Source: Saprospiraceae bacterium
Lineage (GTDB): Bacteria; Bacteroidota; Bacteroidia; Chitinophagales; Saprospiraceae
Assembly: GCA_016787345.1 (NCBI GenBank)
Contig: JAEUUU010000184.1
Span: 1-40,315, forward strand
Reading direction: 5' to 3'
Length of the DNA: 40,315 bases
Positions 34,689-40,315 of this stretch are shown here, one piece after another. The translations under genes and the position numbers were made by a program. Each line of letters starts with the position of its first letter. Within the stretch, counting starts at the first letter, position 1. Below the pieces are notes generated by a model, which worked only from the letters and a program-made list of their open reading frames with translations, ran no database searches and was not told where the DNA came from.

Positions 34689-35726
34689 ATGAAAAAAATA
34701 CTCGTGGTCGGGCAAGGCATCGCCGGAACCGCCATGACCTGGGCGCTCCGGCAACGGGGCGCCCAGGTGCATTTGATCGATTCGGATGCGCCAACCAGTT
34801 CGTCCCGTGTAGCGGCCGGCATCATTAATCCGGTTACGGGAAAGCGTTTTGTGAAGTCATGGGGAGTTGAAACCTTTCTGCCGGCTGCCCGATTGTTTTA
34901 CAAAAGCCTGGAAGATTACCTCGGCATTTCATTTTGGCACGAAACGCCGATCCTGCGCCTATTGCGCGCCACGCAGGAGGCCAACGACTGGTCGTCGCGC
35001 TGCGGAATGCCCGATTATGCGGAATGGTTGGGCGAGCAGGCGGATGCCGGCGACTGGTCGCCGTATCTGCACCCCGGTTTTTCATTCGGTGAAATTCGAA
35101 AGAGCGTCCGGGTCGACTTTTCTCAATTGCTCCCTGCTTTTCGCAGTAAAATGGCGGAAGAGGGGGTATTTTCAGTGCAAACATGGTCGTACGAACAGTT
35201 CGACCGGCAAGCCAGTGTTTTTGATGCCCTTGTTTTTTGTGAAGGATGGAGTGCCATGAACAATCCGTTTTTCCCGGGCCTGGCCTGGCAAGTGGTGAAA
35301 GGGGAGGCTTTTATCATCCGGATTGCGACCGAATCCGGCTTGAATATGCCGCGCGAAATGATCAAAAAGGAGGCCATCATCGTTCCTATGGGAGATGGGC
35401 TGTACTGGGCAGGCGGCACGTACAACTGGACTTTCGACGACGAGGCGCCGACCGAGGGGGAAAAGGAAATACTCCTTGGGCGCTTGCACGACATGCTCGC
35501 CGTGCCATTTGAAGTTGTAACCCACCGCGCAGCGGTACGGCCTGCCACCAAAGACCGGCGTCCGTTTTTGGGCCGAAGCCCGCGACACCAGAACGTGTTT
35601 ATCTTCAATGGACTGGGGACCAAGGGTGCATTGTTGGCCCCGTTTTGGGCGCAGCACCTGGCTGAACATCTGCTGAACGGCGCTGCGCTCGATCCGGAAG
35701 TGGATATCCGGCGGTTTAGTAACTGA
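34689..35726 (+). CDS. FAD-dependent oxidoreductase (DadA/glycine-oxidase-like fold)
   Basis: A 345-residue protein starting with a Rossmann FAD-binding motif, VVGQGIAGTAMTWAL (GxGxxG at 8-13), then an RVAAGIINPVTGKRF segment, and near the C-terminus RPATKDRRPFLGRS and NGLGTKGALLAPFWA. This is the DAO fold of D-amino-acid dehydrogenases, glycine/sarcosine oxidases and the MnmC oxidase domain; the NPVTGKR and RPATKDRRP patterns are closest to the MnmC-C-like group. The substrate is not determined. The ATG lies 8 bp after the proline-rich protein gene, and the 3' end overlaps the convergent esterase gene by 11 nt. Confidence 0.85.
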   Translation: MKKILVVGQGIAGTAMTWALRQRGAQVHLIDSDAPTSSSRVAAGIINPVTGKRFVKSWGVETFLPAARLFYKSLEDYLGISFWHETPILRLLRATQEANDWSSRCGMPDYAEWLGEQADAGDWSPYLHPGFSFGEIRKSVRVDFSQLLPAFRSKMAEEGVFSVQTWSYEQFDRQASVFDALVFCEGWSAMNNPFFPGLAWQVVKGEAFIIRIATESGLNMPREMIKKEAIIVPMGDGLYWAGGTYNWTFDDEAPTEGEKEILLGRLHDMLAVPFEVVTHRAAVRPATKDRRPFLGRSPRHQNVFIFNGLGTKGALLAPFWAQHLAEHLLNGAALDPEVDIRRFSN

Positions 35727-36549
35727 CCGTGCGCTCAAAAAACTTGTGAAAAAACAACACCTGATAGTCGACGGCATTGCCCCAGTAGTCGCCGTTGTGC
35801 TCACCCGGCCGTTCAGTGTATTCGTGCGGAATGCCGGCTTTCAACAGTTTTTCGTGCATCTTGCGATTGGCTTTGAGGAAAAAGTCGCCGTCGCCGCAAT
35901 CGATGATGAGGTCTATGGAAACGCCTTCGATCAGCGGGATGAGGTTGACAACCGAGTTGTTTTTCCAGTTGTCCCAATGCCGCGCCGGATTGCCCAGTAC
36001 ACCTTCCAGGTCCCAGTCGTTTTTTCGAAAAGGCTGTAAATCAAGTCCTCCAGCCATGCTTCCGGCGGCCCCGAAAAGATCGTGGTGGCGAAAGGCCAGC
36101 GACATGGCGCCATGCCCGCCCATGCTCAGGCCGGCAATGGCGCGCCCTTCGCGCGCCCGACGGGTGTGGTAATAATAGTCGATAAACGGCACCACTTCTT
36201 GCGTGATGTGCGTGTCATAACGCACTGTCGAATCGACGGGGCTGTCGAGATACCAGCTGTCGTAGCCGCCGTCGGGGCACACGATCAGCATTTGGTAGGT
36301 GTCGGCCAATTGGCGTAAATGCGGGGCGTCGGTCAGCCAGGCGGCGAAGTTGCCGCTCCAGCCGTGCAGCAGATACAGGACAGGGTAGGGGGCATGCCGA
36401 AACGAGTAGTTGTCGGGTCGTATCACGAGGCATTTGACCGCCTTGTGCATCGAAGGGCTGTTGATTTCCAGGGTGTCGACCTGGCCGGCGTGCAGACGAT
36501 CGAGGCCGAGAAAGAGACTGATAAACAAGATATAAGCGCGCAAAGTCAA
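35716..36549 (-). CDS. Exported alpha/beta-hydrolase esterase (esterase D/XynC-like)
   Basis: A predicted serine esterase with YLLHGWSG (oxyanion region), the nucleophile elbow AGLSMGGHG, a later Asp in IDCGDGDFF, and a final His in PGEHNGDYW. This is the esterase D / antigen 85-like group, which hydrolyses acyl esters on sugars or small molecules. The start is uncertain. The TTG at 36549 gives a 277-residue protein with a normal signal peptide (TLRAYILFISLFLGLDRLHA). The in-frame ATG at 36621 would put 24 residues before it and lies upstream of a -7-like box (36582-36575). I favour the TTG. The 3' end overlaps the FAD oxidoreductase gene by 11 nt. Confidence 0.84.
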   Translation of the reverse strand: MTLRAYILFISLFLGLDRLHAGQVDTLEINSPSMHKAVKCLVIRPDNYSFRHAPYPVLYLLHGWSGNFAAWLTDAPHLRQLADTYQMLIVCPDGGYDSWYLDSPVDSTVRYDTHITQEVVPFIDYYYHTRRAREGRAIAGLSMGGHGAMSLAFRHHDLFGAAGSMAGGLDLQPFRKNDWDLEGVLGNPARHWDNWKNNSVVNLIPLIEGVSIDLIIDCGDGDFFLKANRKMHEKLLKAGIPHEYTERPGEHNGDYWGNAVDYQVLFFHKFFERTVSY

Positions 36550-36574
36550 AAAAATAGAAGATGGTTTGAAGCGG

Positions 36575-36582
36575 TGAAAGTA
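36575..36582 (-). promoter_or_regulatory. -7-like promoter box for the esterase gene
   Basis: The minus strand reads TACTTTCA, a 7/8 match to TAnnTTTG, 25 bp upstream of the TTG at 36549. It is used as supporting evidence for that start. Confidence 0.3.
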
Positions 36583-36704
36583 AGGGCATGGCGCATTTGA
36601 GACAAAATATTGGCGCGCCATGGTAACAAAAAAAAGTAGGCCCGGATATCGGGGCATGTCAGTTACAAATCAACTCCTGTTATTTCACAACGTACCTCAA
36701 CCAT

Positions 36705-36740
36705 GGCGCCTTCCTTCCGGGGACAAGGATGGGCGGCGCC
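36705..36740 (+). promoter_or_regulatory. Potential leader hairpin upstream of the secreted T9SS type B protein
   Basis: GGCGCC (36705-36710) can pair with GGCGCC (36735-36740), and TCCTT (36712-36716) with AAGGA (36725-36729), around a short loop. It ends 20 bp before the ATG at 36761, so it lies in the probable 5' leader. Stem symmetry is incomplete; a regulatory role is speculative. Confidence 0.3.
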
Positions 36741-36760
36741 TCATTTTCCAGGTTCAAACT

Positions 36761-39742
36761 ATGAAAAACATGCTATTCGCATTGCTTGCGCTCATGGCAA
36801 GCCCCTTGCTCGCCCAAAATCTGAACACGATGTGCGGCAACGGCAATTTTGAAAGCGGTTCGATCGACCCTGCCGAATGGAGTGGCAGTTATGGCAACTT
36901 CTCCACCAATTCGTGCAATTATCCGGTTGGGTCCAATACCGGCTTCTCCTCCAACGCCAACGTAAATCAGAACGACGGCAACCAGACGGTCGTAGCCGCT
37001 GGCAACGACCCGATTATTTCTGTCCTGTCGACCGTACCGCCTTACCCGACGGTCAACAATTATTCCCTTCGCCTGGGCAATGCAGCGCCCTGTTTCGGCG
37101 AAGAGTCGATCAGCAAAACTTTTGTGGTCGGTCCCGGCGACAGATACCTGCGGTTCTGGTACGCTTACGTGGGGGATTTTACCCATGCCAATGGCGCGCC
37201 GAGCGCGGTTACGCCCTTGTTCAGCGTCACGTTGTACGACAACACGCAGTCGCACGATTACAGCCATGTGGTCAATCTCGGCAACGGCTCAAACGTCCTG
37301 ATGGCGAGTACTGCCGACAATTTTGTCGTGAAATACAACAACCAATGGGTGTACAAAATCTGGACCTGCGTCGAAATTCCGCTCGATTCGATGACCAACA
37401 GCAACGTCACCCTGACTTTTTACAACAGAGATTGCACGGCCGGCGCACATGCCGGTTACACGTATATCGACAACCTCTGTCTCGACTGCTACGGCGACCC
37501 TTCGGGTAGTTTCCAACTCGATCCGGACAATTCGGATACCTGCGGACTGCCCGGACAAATCTGTTTCAATTACACCCTGCCCGACAACGGGGCCAATACC
37601 GGTAATTGCCAGATCGACCTGACCATTTACCAAAACGGATCGCCGCTGGCCCTGTTCAACAGCCCTGTACTGACTTCGGGTACGCAATATTGCTTCCCCT
37701 TGACTACGGGCAATCTTTCGGCGCTCAACAATGGTCTGGGCGGGTTCGACTTTGCCGCTACGGCCCACTTCTCCATCACCGATGCTCTTGGAAATACCCA
37801 GTTGTTGCCCGATAAAGTGCTCGGCAGCGCTCCGGACGGTGTGGATTCCGGGGCAAACAACGATTGTGAATTCATCTGTGGCGGCAGCGCCAATTGCGAT
37901 TCGCTGAGCGTGAGCGTCACCGATCTCGGCGGCGACCAATGCTGCTATCGGGTCGATCTGCACAACCATCAAAACCTGCCCATTGCCTACATGGAAGCGA
38001 CGGTCAACGGCGACTGGGCATTTGCCACGGGCTACTCGGCCGGCGCGCCATTTTTGTGGTCGCCGACGCCGCCCGGACCCAATTCGCTCCCGATTTCCAT
38101 TACGTCGCCGGCAGGGGCCAGTTCCATTCCGCAGGGCGATTACGCAGACGCTTTGAATTTCTGCCTCGAACCTGTTCGACCCAATACGACCACGCCGCAA
38201 ATCCTGGTATTTACCTGGTATACACCTGCGCCGGGGGGGCAGGGTTTCATGCCGGTGTGCAGCGACACGATCGTACGGCAATGCCAGCCCGCGGTGGATC
38301 AACCCTGTGTGACTGTTTCAGCCGGTCAGATTAATTGTAATCCGGAGAACCCCTACGAGTACCTCGTGAGTTTCCAGGTGACCAACAACAGCGGATTTAC
38401 CGCGACACACGTAACGCTCGACAACCTTTCCGACCCGGTCAACTTCGGTTTCAGCGCCTGCAACGCCAGTTCGCACCTGCCTTCCATTATCATTCCTTTG
38501 TCGCCGGCTTTGCCCGATAACGCTACGTCGGGGCCCTTGTGCGTAAAATTTACCAGTCTGACGCCCATTCTTTCCCCGACAAACCTGACGCTCACGATCG
38601 GTTTGATGAGCCCGACCTCCTGCTGCCACAATGAAGAACCGTTGAAACTGGTTTTGCAGCCCTGTTGCGACCCTTGTCGGGACATCAAACTGACCAGCAA
38701 TCCGATTAATGTGGGCCAGGACGATCAGTGCTGCCACAGTCTCGATATCGAAAACGACTGCGCGTACAAGTTTTTCCACAAAATACAACTCGATATCGTG
38801 ACGCCGGGTATTCAATTCGGCTACCACGCACTGGGAGGTCCCAATGCGGCCGACTGGAATATAACGGCTTCTACGCCAGTAAGCCTGAGTTTTGCCCTGA
38901 ATGGCGCCAACTACATCCCCAAGGGCACGACCATGGACCTCGTCCAGTTTTGCCTCGACAACATCGACCAGCCTTCCGAAACGCCGCAACGCATTGCCGT
39001 TAAATGGTTTACACTGAATGCGCAGGGCGTCGACAGCCTGGCCTGTACCGATACGCTGACGTTCAACTGCGTGCCACGAATCGACAATGAGTGTCTGGAA
39101 ATAAGCGATCAAAAACTCGAATGTTCGCCCAACGACAGCATGTATTGCTACACGTTCACGGTAAAAAATACCTCGTCGATCCCCTTTGGCGCGACCAATC
39201 TCGACCTGTTTGAAGTCAGCGGCGCGCACATCGACTTCGTCGGCTCCGGGGGCACGTTCCCGCTGCCGCCGCTGAACGCGGGCGATACGATCCGCCTGAC
39301 AGTATGTTTCGACGCATCGCCATTTCCCATAGCAGAGGATTTTCTGGTATTTCAGTACCGCTTGCGCTATTTGATGGGCGACACCTGCTGCTATGAAAGC
39401 GCGCTGGACACCATCGCCGTACCGAATTGCTTCGACTCGATTTGTCCGCCGACCTGCTGCTGCTATCCCTCCAATATCGTGTTGCCCACTGGCCTTTCGC
39501 CCAACAACGACGGTTTTAACGACGAATTCGTCATCACGGGAATCGACCGCTGCAACAAGGTCACCCTGACCGTGTACAACCGCTGGGGCAATATCGTGTG
39601 GAAAAAAGATCAGTACGACAACAGCTGGGCCGGTACCAATCAGCAAGGCGATGAACTGCCACAGGGCACTTATTACGTGTTGCTGACGCTCCACGACAGC
39701 GGCGCCAACATGTCGGGTTTTGTCGACCTGCGAAGACAGTAA
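36761..39742 (+). CDS. Secreted multi-module protein with T9SS type B sorting domain
   Basis: A 993-residue exported protein (signal MKNMLFALLALMASPLLAQ). The first 230 residues look like a jelly-roll carbohydrate-binding-type domain (CGNGNFESGSIDPAEWSGS through TYIDNLCLDC). Two tandem copies of a two-part module follow, each with a DQCC start (near nt 37934 and 38714) and a Cys-rich fibronectin-like second part (INCNPENPYEYLVSFQVTNN; LECSPNDSMYCYTFTVKNTS). The last 90 residues are the gliding-motility-associated/T9SS type B domain (LSPNNDGFNDEF, YNRWGNIVW). It is probably a surface adhesin or filament subunit. The frame is open upstream to 36620, but the ATG at 36761 starts the signal peptide. 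A PorP/SprF gene follows, the usual partner. Confidence 0.91.
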   Translation: MKNMLFALLALMASPLLAQNLNTMCGNGNFESGSIDPAEWSGSYGNFSTNSCNYPVGSNTGFSSNANVNQNDGNQTVVAAGNDPIISVLSTVPPYPTVNNYSLRLGNAAPCFGEESISKTFVVGPGDRYLRFWYAYVGDFTHANGAPSAVTPLFSVTLYDNTQSHDYSHVVNLGNGSNVLMASTADNFVVKYNNQWVYKIWTCVEIPLDSMTNSNVTLTFYNRDCTAGAHAGYTYIDNLCLDCYGDPSGSFQLDPDNSDTCGLPGQICFNYTLPDNGANTGNCQIDLTIYQNGSPLALFNSPVLTSGTQYCFPLTTGNLSALNNGLGGFDFAATAHFSITDALGNTQLLPDKVLGSAPDGVDSGANNDCEFICGGSANCDSLSVSVTDLGGDQCCYRVDLHNHQNLPIAYMEATVNGDWAFATGYSAGAPFLWSPTPPGPNSLPISITSPAGASSIPQGDYADALNFCLEPVRPNTTTPQILVFTWYTPAPGGQGFMPVCSDTIVRQCQPAVDQPCVTVSAGQINCNPENPYEYLVSFQVTNNSGFTATHVTLDNLSDPVNFGFSACNASSHLPSIIIPLSPALPDNATSGPLCVKFTSLTPILSPTNLTLTIGLMSPTSCCHNEEPLKLVLQPCCDPCRDIKLTSNPINVGQDDQCCHSLDIENDCAYKFFHKIQLDIVTPGIQFGYHALGGPNAADWNITASTPVSLSFALNGANYIPKGTTMDLVQFCLDNIDQPSETPQRIAVKWFTLNAQGVDSLACTDTLTFNCVPRIDNECLEISDQKLECSPNDSMYCYTFTVKNTSSIPFGATNLDLFEVSGAHIDFVGSGGTFPLPPLNAGDTIRLTVCFDASPFPIAEDFLVFQYRLRYLMGDTCCYESALDTIAVPNCFDSICPPTCCCYPSNIVLPTGLSPNNDGFNDEFVITGIDRCNKVTLTVYNRWGNIVWKKDQYDNSWAGTNQQGDELPQGTYYVLLTLHDSGANMSGFVDLRRQ

Positions 39743-39768
39743 AGTGGCAATTGCGGCATTTTTTTCAT

Positions 39769-39793
39769 GGGCGGGGGAAAAGCGCCCCCGCCC
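39769..39793 (+). terminator. Very stable hairpin between the T9SS type B gene and PorP/SprF gene
   Basis: GGGCGGGGG (39769-39777) pairs perfectly with CCCCCGCCC (39785-39793), leaving a 7-nt loop, and GATTTTCC follows. The T-tract is weak, so it may act as a partial terminator or an RNA stabiliser that sets the ratio of the two gene products rather than a full stop. Confidence 0.55.
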
Positions 39794-39821
39794 GATTTTC
39801 CTCATCAAGCAAACTTTTACC

Positions 39822-40315
39822 ATGCGCAACATACTTTTCCTTCCTGTTCTTTTCCTGCTTTCGATGCCGCTGAGGGCTCAGCAGGACGCCATGTTCACCC
39901 GCAACACCTTCAACAGCATGTACCTGTTCGGCAATCCTGCCTATTGCGGGGTACACGGTTACTGGACCACCAATGCTCTATACCGCACGCAATGGCTCGG
40001 TTTCGACGGCGCGCCGCAAACCATGTACCTGGGCGCCGAGGGAATGGTGGGCCGGCGGCAAAATGCCGGGCTCGGCTTTTCGCTCATGCACGATAAAATC
40101 GGCCTCGACCGAATGACCCATTTGTCGGCCAATTACGCCTACCATATCCGGATGGACAAGGACCAAACCCTGTCGCTGGGACTGAAAGCCGGGGCTTTTT
40201 ATTACAAATCACTGCTCGGCTCGGCGGTACTCGACGACAATGGCGACCCGGTGTATTCATCCGGCGATGTTCAAGGCGTGGTGCCGCAGCTCGGCGTGGG
40301 GGCGTACTGGTACAC
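39822..40315 (+). CDS. PorP/SprF-family T9SS outer-membrane protein (3' end missing)
   Basis: The frame starting at ATG 39822 stays open to the window edge (164 full codons visible). It begins with a signal peptide (MRNILFLPVLFLLSMPLRAQ), then the PorP/SprF hallmark QQDAMFTRNTFNSMYLFGNP, PAYCGVHGYW, YRTQWLGFDGAPQTMYLG and beta-strand repeats (GLGFSLMHDKIGL, LSLGLKAGAFYYKSLLG). PorP/SprF proteins are outer-membrane barrels that help export or anchor a partner carrying a type B sorting domain, and their genes usually follow that partner's gene, as here (79 bp gap with a hairpin). The C-terminal part of the barrel lies beyond the window. Confidence 0.9.
   Translation, partial: MRNILFLPVLFLLSMPLRAQQDAMFTRNTFNSMYLFGNPAYCGVHGYWTTNALYRTQWLGFDGAPQTMYLGAEGMVGRRQNAGLGFSLMHDKIGLDRMTHLSANYAYHIRMDKDQTLSLGLKAGAFYYKSLLGSAVLDDNGDPVYSSGDVQGVVPQLGVGAYWY

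Noticed and set aside
36611-36618. GGCGCGCC 8-bp palindrome
   Set aside because: Short, GC-rich and expected by chance at this base composition; no promoter element or conserved partner beside it.
38318-39832. Minus-strand open frame of about 500 codons opposite the second T9SS type B gene
   Set aside because: The plus strand encodes clear modules and a sorting domain; the minus frame has low-complexity composition and no motif.

Overview
The window reads as chromosomal DNA of a free-living member of the Bacteroidota, probably close to the Saprospiria/Lewinella group. That placement is an inference from gene content and from the fairly GC-rich, densely coding sequence. Supporting marks are two type IX secretion (T9SS) type B sorting-domain proteins, one T9SS type A sorting domain, a PorP/SprF-family gene, BshB1 of bacillithiol synthesis, a NagB/PIG-L fusion, a kinase-less beta-propeller/Y_Y_Y/HTH regulator, and repeated TAnnTTTG-like -7 promoter boxes. 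I saw no rRNA, tRNA, CRISPR array, insertion sequence or phage gene. Two genes run off the edges: an alpha-2-macroglobulin-like protein on the left and PorP/SprF on the right.

Layout. 1-3069: 3' part of an alpha-2-macroglobulin-type thioester protein with a carboxypeptidase-regulatory/plug-like insert. 3072-7326 (minus): DUF983 protein, two YeeE/YedE-type half transporters and a membrane-tethered HTH regulator. 7407-8144 (plus): MbnP-like lipoprotein, closed by a strong hairpin shared with the convergent 1664-residue secreted repeat protein (8248-13242, minus). 13442-17955 (plus): compact run of dut, sugar-phosphate nucleotidyltransferase, TPR protein, RlmL-like THUMP methyltransferase and a small exported protein. 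18012-21368 (plus): large FG-GAP/ASPIC lipoprotein, tail-to-tail with bshB1 (minus). 22204-27923 (plus): coiled-coil membrane protein, ECF sigma factor, anti-sigma/barrel-like partner, T9SS-sorted MbnP-like protein and two dihaem MauG/cytochrome c peroxidase-family lipoproteins. 28005-32304 (minus): nagB/PIG-L fusion, nth and purH. 32358-36549: methyltransferase, tdk, proline-rich protein, FAD oxidoreductase and esterase. 36761-end (plus): secreted T9SS type B protein followed by PorP/SprF.

How the genes may work together. The most interesting unit is 22807-27923. It joins an ECF sigma factor with a translationally coupled membrane partner to an MbnP-like protein and two dihaem peroxidase-like enzymes. 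In methanobactin operons MbnP is a copper-binding protein, and the MauG-type enzyme MbnH oxidises one of its tryptophans to kynurenine. Here the MbnP-like protein carries a T9SS signal, there are two enzymes instead of one, and one of them lacks the conserved inter-haem tryptophan. No methanobactin genes are present. A second MbnP-like lipoprotein without an enzyme partner lies at 7407-8144. A further notable site is a perfect 36-bp palindrome over the nagB promoter.
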